This document shows, piece by piece, positions 1 through 8,117 of a DNA stretch of 64,000 nucleotides (positions are counted from its first letter, which is position 1; each line of letters begins with the position of its first letter). Origin of the DNA: an uncultured Roseovarius sp. (GTDB lineage Bacteria > Pseudomonadota > Alphaproteobacteria > Rhodobacterales > Rhodobacteraceae); assembly GCF_913057115.1 (NCBI RefSeq), contig NZ_CAJXNN010000001.1, positions 54,441-118,440 on the forward strand, in the 5' to 3' direction. The notes beneath the pieces are model-generated. The model did not search any database. It saw nothing but the letters and a program-made list of their open reading frames with translations, and was not told the origin of the DNA. Position numbers and translations under genes: made by a program.

Positions 1-29
1 TGAAAGGTTGGGTCCGGTCTTAGATTCAT
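1..29 (-). CDS. 5' end of a gene running off the left edge
   Basis: Only nine codons are in the window (MNLRPDPTF). They follow a good ribosome binding site (GGAGGAA about 8 nt before the ATG). The N-terminal RPDPTF resembles what I recall for proteobacterial SBP56 / methanethiol oxidase-like selenium-binding proteins, but nine residues cannot establish this. The gene is transcribed leftwards. Confidence 0.45.
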
Positions 30-152
30 GTGAAATTCCTCCCTGTGCGGGTGCCTTTTTTGAAATACCGACAGCACCCTGCGGCAGAGGGTCGCACATA
101 ATCAAATGTCTGACAAATGAAATCGCTCTTAAGTTGCTGGGCCTCTTAAGGT

Positions 153-185
153 GAAAAGGCCGCCACCCTTTGCGGGGTGACGGCC
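153..185 (-). terminator. Rho-independent terminator of the PRC-barrel gene
   Basis: On the minus strand a stem GGCCG-CACCC pairs with GGGTG-CGGCC around a short CGCAAA loop and is followed by TTTTC. It sits 26 nt beyond the stop codon of the PRC-barrel gene. Just beyond it CTCTTAAG occurs twice (126-133 and 143-150). Confidence 0.7.
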
Positions 186-210
186 CAAGCGTGAATGGAA
201 CGGACAGGTA

Positions 211-801
211 TTAATTCCAGAACCCTTCGTCGACGCCCTTCATCTCTTCCAATTCTTCTTCATTGAACTGGGTCACGAAGGCATAGCTGACGTCGTCGAC
301 GGGGACGAGTTTTGCATCATCCACGGACAGGACAACGTGTTTGTCGGCCAGACCCAAAAAACCACCCACTTCGGCGACGATACCTGTCATCTTGCCGTTC
401 TTCGACAGGACCACATCTTCAATCTCACCGATTTGGTTCCAGTCTGAATTCACACCGTCAAAGTTGGCATTGTCCCAACCTTCGTCATTGGCTTCATCGG
501 TGGTGTAGATCGCGCCGCCGGTGATATCGCGGGTGCGGATCAACTCGCCCTGCATATCGCTCATTTCGGCGGTTGAGACTGTCCAGTCACCGCTTGCTTC
601 TTTGTCCATGCCTTTTTCGGCATTGGCTTGATCCATCTTTTTGGATTGTTCACCGTAATCGCCCGAGGCGTTCATCTCGGCGTTGGATTCGACTTGGGCC
701 TTGTCGGATTTGTTGTGGTCTTCGCTTGTGGAATGGTTGTCGGCAAAGGCTGTGGTGGCGGCCAGCGCCATTGCAATCGCTGTCGTTCCAAAGAGTTTCA
801 T
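211..801 (-). CDS. PRC-barrel domain protein, exported
   Basis: The protein has 196 aa. The start was chosen at MKLFGTTAIA because AAAAGGAGG lies 6 nt upstream; a longer reading frame exists but has no binding site. Residues 1-20 form a signal peptide ending AFA. They are followed by an acidic, Asn/Ser/Lys-rich linker (about 21-75) and a C-terminal PRC-barrel region (about 90-190, with the run IGEIEDVVLSKNGKMTG). Such exported PRC-barrel proteins are common stress or envelope proteins in alphaproteobacteria; no catalytic activity is expected. It is monocistronic, with its own terminator. A GGAAC...CGTT promoter-like pair precedes it. Confidence 0.85.
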   Translation of the reverse strand: MKLFGTTAIAMALAATTAFADNHSTSEDHNKSDKAQVESNAEMNASGDYGEQSKKMDQANAEKGMDKEASGDWTVSTAEMSDMQGELIRTRDITGGAIYTTDEANDEGWDNANFDGVNSDWNQIGEIEDVVLSKNGKMTGIVAEVGGFLGLADKHVVLSVDDAKLVPVDDVSYAFVTQFNEEELEEMKGVDEGFWN

Positions 802-836
802 GACATGCCTCCTTTTCGTTTGGCTTGTGCAATCAG

Positions 837-863
837 AACGCAATCGCCCCCCGATCCTGTTCC
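837..863 (-). promoter_or_regulatory. GGAAC-N18-CGTT, EcfG-like promoter candidate
   Basis: Read on the minus strand, GGAAC is followed 18 nt later by CGTT, upstream of the PRC-barrel gene. The general-stress sigma factor EcfG of alphaproteobacteria recognises GGAAC-N16-17-CGTT, so the spacing is one base long. A second copy with ideal N16 spacing lies on the plus strand at 898-922. Both share GATTGCGTT at the -10 side. Many Rhodobacterales lack EcfG, so this is tentative. Confidence 0.3.
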
Positions 864-933
864 AGACCGGAGGGCGAAAAGACTCATGATTTGCGATGGA
901 ACGAAGGCCGCCGGATTGCGTTATGCGCGCGGC

Positions 934-1542
934 TTAGAACTCCACCCCGATTTGCGCCTTGATGCCTGAGCGGAAGGGATGCTTCACCAGTTCCATTTCG
1001 GTTACCAAGTCGGCGATTTCGATTAGGTCATCCTTGGCGTTGCGGCCTGTCAGGACGACGTGGGTCATGTGCGGTTTTTCCTCGGCGAGGAATTGAACCA
1101 CCTCGTCGATATCAAGGTAGTCGTAGCGCAGGGCGATGTTGATTTCGTCCAGCAGGACCATCTTGTTGGCCTCATCCCGGATCAACTCCTTGGCCTTTTC
1201 CCATGCGGCTTGGGCCATTTCGGTATCGCGCTCGCGATCCTGGGTTTCCCAGGTGAAGCCCTCGCCCATGGTGTGGAACGAACAGGTGTCGGAAAACTTG
1301 GACAGGATCATGTCGCGTTCGCCCGTGCTCATCCCGCCCTTGATGAACTGCACCACGGCGCATTTCATGTCATGGGCGATGCAGCGGAAGATCATCCCGA
1401 AGGCGGCCGAGGATTTGCCCTTGCCCTTGCCGGTGTGGACGATGATCAGGCCTTTCTCATCGGTCTTGGTGGCCATGATCTTGTCGCGGGCGGCCTTTTT
1501 CTTGGCCATTTTCATCGCGTGGCGGTCGGGGTCGTCAGACAT
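934..1542 (-). CDS. cobO: Cob(I)yrinic acid a,c-diamide adenosyltransferase
   Basis: The protein has 202 aa, the usual length for CobO/BtuR. It transfers the 5'-deoxyadenosyl group of ATP to Co(I) of corrinoids in cobalamin synthesis or salvage. The P-loop variant GKGKGKSS is at residues 38-45, and VLLDEIN and VVLTGRNA follow in the expected order. The basic N-terminus is typical of the family. It starts 15 nt after the lrgB stop codon with AAAGGAAA as binding site, so it is probably cotranscribed with lrgA-lrgB. No cobalamin riboswitch fits in the 15-nt gap. Confidence 0.95.
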   Translation of the reverse strand: MSDDPDRHAMKMAKKKAARDKIMATKTDEKGLIIVHTGKGKGKSSAAFGMIFRCIAHDMKCAVVQFIKGGMSTGERDMILSKFSDTCSFHTMGEGFTWETQDRERDTEMAQAAWEKAKELIRDEANKMVLLDEINIALRYDYLDIDEVVQFLAEEKPHMTHVVLTGRNAKDDLIEIADLVTEMELVKHPFRSGIKAQIGVEF

Positions 1543-1557
1543 GAGCGCGGTTTCCTT

Positions 1558-2274
1558 TCACTGGAATAGACCCAAAACATAAGGCGCAATCAGGGCGGTT
1601 AGCAAGGCATTGAGGCCCATGCCGATACCTGCGAAGGCACCGGCGGTTTGATTGACCTGAAAGGCGCGGGCGGTGCCGATGCCGTGGGCGGCGACCCCCA
1701 CCGAAAAGCCGCGCGCGCGCCAATCGGTGATGCGCAGGGCGTTCATCAGCGGCGTGACCACGACCGCACCGATAATCCCGGTGATGATGACAAGGGCCGC
1801 GGTGAGTGTGGGCAAACCGCCCAGTTTCTCGGCGATACCGATGGCGACGGGCGCGGTGGTGGATTTCGGCGCGAGCGAGGCCAGCGTTGCACCTTCGACG
1901 CCCAGGGCTTTGGCAATCCAGAGCGCAGACGCAACAGCAGTGACCGAGCCCACGATCAACGCGCCCGCCATGGGAAGGAGCGTACGCCGGACGTGGTGCA
2001 GGTTGCTGTAGAGCGGACCAGCAAGCGCCACAGTGGCCGGGCCAAGCATGAAATGCACGAACTGCGCGCCCTCGAAATAGGTGGCATAGGGGGTTCGCGT
2101 GGCCCAGAGCACCACGCCGAGGATCACCATGGCCAGCAGCACCGGGTTGACCAGTGGGTTGCGGCCCGAGGCGCGGAACAGGGCATCGCCGATGAGGTAA
2201 GCGATCAGCGTGGCCGTCAGCCACAAAAGCGGCCCTTCGCGCAGGTAGGACCAGATGTCGGGCAGGTCAGTCAT
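1558..2274 (-). CDS. lrgB: LrgB family membrane protein
   Basis: The protein has 238 aa with about 6-8 hydrophobic segments. It matches the LrgB/CidB/YohK family in length and in the motifs KSTTAPVAIGIAEKLGG and RGFSVGVAAHGIGTAR. LrgAB-type pairs have been linked to holin-like control of murein hydrolases and to export of pyruvate or glycolate. The start codon overlaps the stop of lrgA by 4 nt (ATGA), indicating translational coupling. cobO follows closely. Confidence 0.92.
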   Translation of the reverse strand: MTDLPDIWSYLREGPLLWLTATLIAYLIGDALFRASGRNPLVNPVLLAMVILGVVLWATRTPYATYFEGAQFVHFMLGPATVALAGPLYSNLHHVRRTLLPMAGALIVGSVTAVASALWIAKALGVEGATLASLAPKSTTAPVAIGIAEKLGGLPTLTAALVIITGIIGAVVVTPLMNALRITDWRARGFSVGVAAHGIGTARAFQVNQTAGAFAGIGMGLNALLTALIAPYVLGLFQ

Positions 2275-2630
2275 TCCGCGCCCTCCGTACTGCCGGTCAG
2301 GCGGGCGAGGGCCACGAAAGTCAGTGCGCCTGCGACAAGCGCGATAAGAGTGCTGGCCACCAGCGCCGCTATGAGGGCAAGGCCCGAAGTGCCCAAGACC
2401 TCGACATGGCTGATGACACCGACCCCAGCGGGCACGAAGAGCAGCGACAGATGCGCAAGGATGCCTTGCGAGGTTGGCAGGATGCGTTCGGCAAGCGGCT
2501 TGCTTGCCAGGAAACTCACCAGCAAAAGCGCCATGCCGATCACCGGGCCGGGGATGGGCAGCGCCAGCAGGCGAGCCAGCACCTCCCCCACCAGTTGGGC
2601 AACGAGGATAATGGCGATGTTGAGGATCAT
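2271..2630 (-). CDS. lrgA: LrgA/CidA family membrane protein
   Basis: The protein has 119 aa with about four transmembrane helices, including LALPIPGPVIGMALLL and LLFVPAGVGVISH, the family signature. The start at MILNIAI is preferred because AAAGG lies about 8 nt upstream; the frame stays open for 12 further codons (to 2666) without a binding site. It is the first gene of an lrgA-lrgB-cobO operon and partner of LrgB in a holin/antiholin-like or metabolite-export complex. Confidence 0.9.
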   Translation of the reverse strand: MILNIAIILVAQLVGEVLARLLALPIPGPVIGMALLLVSFLASKPLAERILPTSQGILAHLSLLFVPAGVGVISHVEVLGTSGLALIAALVASTLIALVAGALTFVALARLTGSTEGAE

Positions 2631-2681
2631 GGGATTGGCCTTTCGCGTCATGCTCTGGGTCAGCATATGGACCGCGCAGCG

Positions 2682-2713
2682 AAAGGAAAGACCGCGCCCG
2701 GGGGACGCGGCCC
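2682..2713 (-). terminator. Terminator after the TsoY-like gene
   Basis: On the minus strand a G+C-rich stem (CCGCGTCC pairing with GGCGCGG) is followed by CTTTCCTTT. It lies between the TsoY-like gene and lrgA and separates the two transcription units. Confidence 0.6.
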
Positions 2714-2720
2714 TTTGGTT

Positions 2721-3932
2721 CTAAGCGTGGGCTGTGGCGCGTGGGGCGGCAGGCCGCCCGAAATGCCGCTTGTTGAGATGCAGCATCAGCCAGATCATCG
2801 CGAATTGCGAGGCCAGCGCGATGGCGGTCAGCGCCCAGAAGGCCAGCCCGAACTTGTCGATCACACCGGCTTCTACCAGCCCCTTGTTGACGAAGAAATG
2901 CATCATCACCGCGAAGGCCACACCGGGGCAGATCAGGGCATATGAGCCGGGCGAGGTTTTCTCACCGGTGACGAACTCGGACATGTACCCCTGACGCTTC
3001 AGGACCAGGAGGCCAAGCAGCAGGAACAGCACCTCGATGGTCAGCAGGCGGGCGAGAAACACCAGCGTTTCACCCGGTGTGCCGTGGGCGTCAAAGGCCA
3101 CGTGCAACCCATGGTTCTGCCGCATGAAAAGAATACCCAGAACGGTGACAATCGGCACGACGACCATCAGGGTCGGCGCGGCCTCTTTCGCGGTGCCGTG
3201 GTGGAGCATGGAGTTGAAGCCGGTGATCGCGGCGACCAGCGTGTAGATGATAGCGGTGATCCCGAAGAAGGTGGAAAGCACAAGGCTGACCCCGACTGTA
3301 ATGGTGTTGGTGCTCATGGCGGCAGGTGCGGCGAGGCCCACGCCAACCATCGAGATCGCGAAGGCGGGCAAGAGTTGGGCAAAGGAGTTATGAGCGGTGA
3401 CGTCGAACACCCCGCCTTGGGTCAGAACCCGGCCAAGAAAATGGCCGATCAGGCGGAAGGCCCAGACCCCCAAACCTAAGAAGGCCACAAGCGCCAGCGG
3501 GAAGAGGTATTCGACGATTCCCCAAAGCCCCGGCACGAAGACCAGACCAAGGATGAAGCCGACGTTGATTGTCATGGCGGATGCCAAGGGCGCGGCCAGA
3601 AGGGTGGTTTCGCCATTGGTTTTTCGCAAATCGTTGTACGCTTGGGTCTTCATGAAGCGACGCAGGGCAGCGATATTCCAGATCAATGATTTGATATTGA
3701 GAATGGCCATCGCGGCGATACCCAGCCACGCTGTGACGATGGCCGCTTGCAATGCAGGGTTTCCGCCGCTGAAGGCCGCCATCACATCCTCGAACACCGG
3801 CACGGGGCGGCCCGGATGCGGCACCCAGAACATCAGGTACATGAAGAAGGTGACCACAAGCCCCCCTGCCCCAAGCGAGGCAAGGAAGTAGAGCGGTGAA
3901 TAGGTATCGGCGGGGCGGGTTTGTGCGGGCAT
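2721..3932 (-). CDS. Polytopic membrane protein, TsoY-like
   Basis: The protein has 403 aa with roughly ten hydrophobic segments, no signal peptide and a cytosolic-looking charged tail. I recognise it only as resembling the family NCBI calls TsoY (seleno)protein, from memory; its overall design also recalls TDT/SLAC1-type transporters. It has a single cysteine (residue 335, in ALICPGVAF), a position that could correspond to the selenocysteine of Sec-containing relatives. The ATG has an ideal AAAGGAGG 6 nt upstream. Two ATTC-N8-GAAT sites lie directly upstream, a pattern of the SqrR/BigR persulfide-sensing repressors, so a role in sulfur-compound handling or transport is inferred. It is monocistronic. 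Confidence 0.7.
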   Translation of the reverse strand: MPAQTRPADTYSPLYFLASLGAGGLVVTFFMYLMFWVPHPGRPVPVFEDVMAAFSGGNPALQAAIVTAWLGIAAMAILNIKSLIWNIAALRRFMKTQAYNDLRKTNGETTLLAAPLASAMTINVGFILGLVFVPGLWGIVEYLFPLALVAFLGLGVWAFRLIGHFLGRVLTQGGVFDVTAHNSFAQLLPAFAISMVGVGLAAPAAMSTNTITVGVSLVLSTFFGITAIIYTLVAAITGFNSMLHHGTAKEAAPTLMVVVPIVTVLGILFMRQNHGLHVAFDAHGTPGETLVFLARLLTIEVLFLLLGLLVLKRQGYMSEFVTGEKTSPGSYALICPGVAFAVMMHFFVNKGLVEAGVIDKFGLAFWALTAIALASQFAMIWLMLHLNKRHFGRPAAPRATAHA

Positions 3933-3945
3933 GGTCGCCTCCTTT

Positions 3946-3990
3946 CACATTCCAATTTCGGAATATATTACATTCTAAAATTGGAATGTG
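3946..3990 (-). promoter_or_regulatory. Double ATTC-N8-GAAT operator within a 13-bp inverted repeat
   Basis: CACATTCCAATTT (3946-3958) is repeated in perfect inverse as AAATTGGAATGTG (3978-3990). Inside, ATTC-N8-GAAT occurs exactly twice, at 3949-3964 and 3972-3987, with centres 23 bp apart. As I recall, the SqrR repressor of Rhodobacter capsulatus recognises ATTC-N8-GAAT, and BigR is related. The element covers the only space for a promoter of the TsoY-like gene and ends 14 nt before its start codon. Confidence 0.65.
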
Positions 3991-4045
3991 TATGGGGCGG
4001 AATGTCGCTGCCTGAAACTGAAGAGGGCTGGAAGGCCGTTACATG

Positions 4046-4918
4046 TCAAACCAAGACGAAGTCTTGAAGCGCATAGCCCTGCACAAAAAGCAGAGCGGTC
4101 AGATCACCGTGGTTCACCCGCACATCACATTGCGCGGCAACGCTTGGCTTGGCGTGTAGCGCCACGCCGGTTCCCGCGCGCCCCAGCATGCCAAGATCAT
4201 TCGCGCCATCGCCCACGGCGATTACATCCGCCTCGGTGATACCCAACTGTTCCGTGACCTCTTCAAGTGCGGCCACCTTGGCCTCGCGACCAAGGATTGG
4301 GCGGGAAACGTCGCCAGTGAGGGTTCCGCTCTCTATCAACAGGGTATTGGCGCGATTCTCATGAAAGCCGAGATCGGCCGCCACCTTTTCAGTAAAGGCC
4401 GTGAACCCACCCGAGACCAGCACGCAATGCCCGCCATTGGCCCGCATCGTTGCCAAAAGGGTTTTGCCACCGGGCATATAGCTGATCCGCTCGGCCAGAA
4501 CTTGGTCTATCACGGCCTCATCCAACCCTTTCAAAAGCGCCACGCGTTCAAGTAATGCACCTTCGAAATCCAACTCACCGTTCATGGCCCGCGCGGTGAT
4601 CTTTTTCACGTGGTCCCCGACCCCAGCCACATCCGCCAACTCATCGATACACTCCTGCTGGATCATGGTGCTGTCCATATCGGCCAGAAGCATTCGTTTG
4701 CGCCGTCCCTCGGTGGGTTGCACGACCAGATCGACGCGCATTCCCTGAAGATCCTCCCAGACCTGCCACAGGTTTTCAGGCAAAGCCTGCAAATGAAACT
4801 CCGCTGCCTCGTCAGGCGACAGCCAAATCGCCTGAGCCCCGCCCCAAGCATTGCGCAGGGTTTCGACAAGAGCAGGCTCAAGCGCGCCCTTCGGCGCAAT
4901 CAGGGTGGCGGTGAACAT
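4046..4918 (-). CDS. serB: Phosphoserine phosphatase
   Basis: The protein has 290 aa. It hydrolyses L-3-phosphoserine to serine, the last step of serine synthesis. The HAD motif DMDST is at residues 80-84 (nucleophile D80, acid D82), VSGGFT gives motif II, and GDGANDLGML gives motif IV. The N-terminal ~70 residues form the ACT-like regulatory half found in proteobacterial SerB. It is divergent from serC-serA, so the three genes of the phosphorylated serine pathway are clustered around one intergenic region. Confidence 0.96.
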   Translation of the reverse strand: MFTATLIAPKGALEPALVETLRNAWGGAQAIWLSPDEAAEFHLQALPENLWQVWEDLQGMRVDLVVQPTEGRRKRMLLADMDSTMIQQECIDELADVAGVGDHVKKITARAMNGELDFEGALLERVALLKGLDEAVIDQVLAERISYMPGGKTLLATMRANGGHCVLVSGGFTAFTEKVAADLGFHENRANTLLIESGTLTGDVSRPILGREAKVAALEEVTEQLGITEADVIAVGDGANDLGMLGRAGTGVALHAKPSVAAQCDVRVNHGDLTALLFVQGYALQDFVLV

Positions 4919-5099
4919 GAAAAACCTCGGGTTTGTAATGCACCTGCGGCATAGCGCAGGTCAGCCAAGGGTTCCAGTGGGCGGCGCGCAAACAGGGCCC
5001 ACGCCGGGCCACATCTGTCCCGCAAGTTTCCGATCGTAGCCACCATGCGTCGTATTTTGCCACCGAAACGCCGCTGAATGTCATTTCTGCACTTGCGAA

Positions 5100-5176
5100 A
5101 TTGCCGGACGGGCCGTATCCCATTCGGTGGGACACCCCTCCCCAACGAGGGGCGCTTATCTGGAAGGGTAGCAGAA
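5100..5176 (+). ncRNA. Candidate serC leader RNA
   Basis: Two strong adjacent hairpins lie 25-60 nt before the serC start: TCCCA-TTCGG-TGGGA (5118-5132) and CCCCTC-CCCAAC-GAGGGG (5135-5152). A conserved serC RNA motif is known directly upstream of serC-serA in alphaproteobacteria, and position and two-hairpin form agree. I have not aligned it to the Rfam model. Confidence 0.6.
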
Positions 5177-6331
5177 ATGGCTATTGAACAACCGGCAACG
5201 CGGCCGGCCAATCCGCGTTTTTCCTCTGGCCCCTGTGCCAAACCCCCCGCATTTTCGCTGGATAAACTAAGTGACGCGCCCTTGGGCCGCAGTCACCGTG
5301 CCGCCGTGGGCAAGGCCAAGCTGAAGGCCGCCATCGAAGGCACCCGCGAGGTGCTGGGCATCCCCGCCGACTATAAAATCGGCATCGTCCCCGCCTCGGA
5401 CACCGGCGCCGTGGAAATGGCGATGTGGAACCTCTTGGGCGAACGTAAGGTCGAAATGCTGGCCTGGGAAAGCTTTGGCGCGGGTTGGGTTACCGACGCG
5501 GTGAAACAGCTCAAGCTGGATGCCGAGGTCAAAGAAGCCCCCTATGGCGAGATCGTGGACCTTTCCACGGTCGATACCGACAATGACGTGGTCTTCACCT
5601 GGAACGGCACCACCTCGGGCGCGCGTGTCCCGAACGGCGATTGGATCAAAGCCGACCGCCAAGGCCTGACCATCTGTGATGCCACCTCAGCGGCCTTTGC
5701 CCAGCGCCTGCCGTGGGACAAACTGGATGTCACCACCTTCTCTTGGCAGAAGGTTCTGGGCGGTGAGGCTGCGCATGGCATGATCATCCTCAGCCCCCGC
5801 GCCGTGGAGCGCCTGGAAAGCTACACCCCCGCCTGGCCCCTGCCCAAGATCTTTCGCCTGACCAAAGGCGGCAAGCTGATCGACGGTATTTTCGAAGGCG
5901 CGACCATCAACACACCTTCGATGCTGGCCGTGGAGGATTACCTGCTGGCGCTTGACTGGGCGCGCTCGGTCGGGGGCCTCGAAGGGTTGCGCGAACGCGC
6001 CTATGCCAACCTTGCCGCGGTGCAAAGCTTCGTTGCCGAAAACGATTGGCTGGCCTTCTTGGTCGATGATCCGGCAATCCGCTCGAACACCTCGGTCTGC
6101 CTGAAGTTCACCGATGAGCGCATCACCGACGGCGCGGCTTTCGCCAAGGCTATCGTCAAGCGGCTGGATACCGAAGGCGTGGCTTATGACATCGGCGCTT
6201 ATCGCGATGCGCCGGCGGGCCTGCGCATCTGGTGTGGCGGCACAGTCGAAGCAGCCGACGTCGCGACCCTCATGCCCTGGATCAAATGGGCCTTTGAGGC
6301 CGAGATCGACGCGCTGAGCGAAGCCGCCTGA
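5177..6331 (+). CDS. serC: Phosphoserine transaminase
   Basis: The protein has 384 aa. It converts 3-phosphohydroxypyruvate and glutamate to phosphoserine using PLP. The start at [10 protein letters not shown] follows GGAAGG; the frame is open upstream but those codons overlap the leader hairpins. SSGPCAKPP and GRSHR are at the N-terminus, and [13 protein letters not shown] carries the PLP lysine in the long alphaproteobacterial SerC type. It is first in the serC-serA operon. Confidence 0.96.
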   Translation: MAIEQPATRPANPRFSSGPCAKPPAFSLDKLSDAPLGRSHRAAVGKAKLKAAIEGTREVLGIPADYKIGIVPASDTGAVEMAMWNLLGERKVEMLAWESFGAGWVTDAVKQLKLDAEVKEAPYGEIVDLSTVDTDNDVVFTWNGTTSGARVPNGDWIKADRQGLTICDATSAAFAQRLPWDKLDVTTFSWQKVLGGEAAHGMIILSPRAVERLESYTPAWPLPKIFRLTKGGKLIDGIFEGATINTPSMLAVEDYLLALDWARSVGGLEGLRERAYANLAAVQSFVAENDWLAFLVDDPAIRSNTSVCLKFTDERITDGAAFAKAIVKRLDTEGVAYDIGAYRDAPAGLRIWCGGTVEAADVATLMPWIKWAFEAEIDALSEAA

Positions 6332-6333
6332 TC

Positions 6334-6380
6334 CCGATTTCTTGAAAAGAAATCGGTCCGGACTTTTTTCAAAAGTCCGG
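6334..6380. repeat. Two tandem perfect hairpins between serC and serA
   Basis: CCGATTTCTT (6334-6343) pairs perfectly with AAGAAATCGG (6347-6356) around GAA. Immediately after, CCGGACTTTT (6358-6367) pairs with AAAAGTCCGG (6371-6380) around TTC. Two 10-bp perfect stems with 3-nt loops look like a dispersed intergenic repeat or an mRNA processing/attenuation element, placed 37 nt before serA. Confidence 0.7.
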
Positions 6381-6416
6381 GCCACGCCCCAACATTTTCT
6401 CATAAGGACCAGAAAC

Positions 6417-8012
6417 ATGGCTCCCAAAGTACTCGTCTCCGACAAGCTCTCGGAAACCGCCGTTCAAATCTTCCGCGACCGAGGCATCGACGTTGATTTC
6501 ATGCCCGACCTCGGCAAGGACAAGGAAAAACTGGCCGAGGTGATCGGCCAATACGATGGCCTTGCCATTCGCTCGGCCACCAAGGTCACCCCGACGATCC
6601 TTGACGCGGCCACCAATCTCAAGGTCGTGGGCCGTGCCGGGATCGGCACCGACAACGTCGATAAAGAGGCCGCGTCGAAAAAGGGTGTGATCGTGATGAA
6701 CACGCCCTTCGGCAACATGATCACCACCGCCGAACATGCCATTGCGATGATGTTCGCCGTGGCCCGTCAAATCCCCGAGGCCTCGGCCTCGACCCATGCG
6801 GGCAAATGGGAAAAATCCAAGTTCATGGGCACCGAACTGACCGGCAAGACCCTTGGCGTCATCGGCGCGGGCAACATTGGTGGCATCGTTTGTGACCGGG
6901 CCCGTGGCCTGAAGATGAAGGTCGTGGCCTATGACCCCTTCCTGGGTCAGGAAAAGGCCGACAAGATGGGCGTGGAAAAGGTGGAACTGGATGAGCTTCT
7001 GGCTCGCGCCGATTTCATCACCCTGCACGTGCCGCTGACCGATCAGACGCGCAACATCCTGTCCAAGGAAAACCTTGAGAAGACCAAGAAGGGCGTGCGC
7101 ATCATCAACTGTGCCCGTGGTGGCCTTGTGGATGAAGAGGCTTTGGCCGACCTGCTGAAATCCGGCCATGTTGCGGGCGCGGGTTTTGACGTTTTCGCCG
7201 AGGAACCCGCCAAGGAAAACCCGCTGTTCAACCTGCCCAACGTGGTCTGCACCCCGCACCTTGGGGCCGCCACCACCGAGGCGCAGGAAAACGTGGCGCT
7301 GCAAGTGGCTGAGCAAATGTCGGACTATCTGCTGACCGGCGCCGTGACCAACGCGCTCAACATGCCGTCGGTGACCGCTGAAGAAGCCAAGGTCATGGGC
7401 CCGTGGATCAAACTGTCGGATCACTTGGGCAACTTCATCGGCCAGATGACCGATGAGCCGATCAAGGCGATCAACATCCTTTACGATGGTGTGGTCTCGG
7501 AAATGAACCTTGAGGCGCTGACATGCTCGGCTGTCGCGGGTATCATGAAATCGGTGAACCCCGAGGTGAACATGGTTTCCGCTCCGGTGGTGGCCAAGGA
7601 ACGCGGCGTCAAGATCTCGACCACCAAGCAGGACAAGTCGGGTGCGTTCGAGGGCTATATCAAACTGACCGTGGTCACCGATAAGCGTGAACGCTCCATC
7701 GGCGGGACAGTGTTCTCGGATGGCAAGCCGCGTTTCATCCAGATCAAGGGCATCAACATCGACGCCGAGATCGGCGCGCATATGCTTTACACCACCAACA
7801 ACGATGAGCCGGGCATCATCGGCACCTTGGGTCAGACCATGGGCGAGAACGGCGTCAACATCGCCAACTTTACCCTTGGCCGCTCGGCGGCGGGGGGTGA
7901 GGCCATTGCCCTGCTTTACATTGATCACAAGGTTTCGCCCGAGGCGATCAAGAACCTTGAAGCGACCGGCAAGTTCCAACAGGTCCGCGCCCTGGAATTC
8001 GACGTGGCCTAG
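6417..8012 (+). CDS. serA: D-3-phosphoglycerate dehydrogenase
   Basis: The protein has 531 aa, the long form with a C-terminal ACT domain. It oxidises 3-phosphoglycerate with NAD+, the first committed step of serine synthesis. The start at MAPKVLVSDKL follows AAGGA; the frame extends upstream into the serC-serA hairpins and is not used. GVIGAGNIGGIV is the Rossmann loop, NCARGGLVDEEAL and TPHLGAATTEAQ carry the catalytic Arg and His regions, and the last ~75 residues (NNDEPGIIGTLG) are the ACT domain for serine feedback. A strong terminator follows. Confidence 0.97.
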   Translation: MAPKVLVSDKLSETAVQIFRDRGIDVDFMPDLGKDKEKLAEVIGQYDGLAIRSATKVTPTILDAATNLKVVGRAGIGTDNVDKEAASKKGVIVMNTPFGNMITTAEHAIAMMFAVARQIPEASASTHAGKWEKSKFMGTELTGKTLGVIGAGNIGGIVCDRARGLKMKVVAYDPFLGQEKADKMGVEKVELDELLARADFITLHVPLTDQTRNILSKENLEKTKKGVRIINCARGGLVDEEALADLLKSGHVAGAGFDVFAEEPAKENPLFNLPNVVCTPHLGAATTEAQENVALQVAEQMSDYLLTGAVTNALNMPSVTAEEAKVMGPWIKLSDHLGNFIGQMTDEPIKAINILYDGVVSEMNLEALTCSAVAGIMKSVNPEVNMVSAPVVAKERGVKISTTKQDKSGAFEGYIKLTVVTDKRERSIGGTVFSDGKPRFIQIKGINIDAEIGAHMLYTTNNDEPGIIGTLGQTMGENGVNIANFTLGRSAAGGEAIALLYIDHKVSPEAIKNLEATGKFQQVRALEFDVA

Positions 8013-8035
8013 GCCGAACCCCGCGAGAAGACCGA

Positions 8036-8071
8036 AACGCCGCTCCGCTTTGGGGCGGCGTTTTGCTTTTT
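8036..8071 (+). terminator. Terminator of the serC-serA operon
   Basis: AACGCCGCTCC (8036-8046) pairs with GGGGCGGCGTT (8052-8062) with one wobble, loop GCTTT, followed by TTGCTTTTT. It lies 23 nt after the serA stop. Confidence 0.85.
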
Positions 8072-8117
8072 GGGCTTGCCCCTTTCCAATCACCCCGCGA
8101 CCTGCGATCACTCCCCC

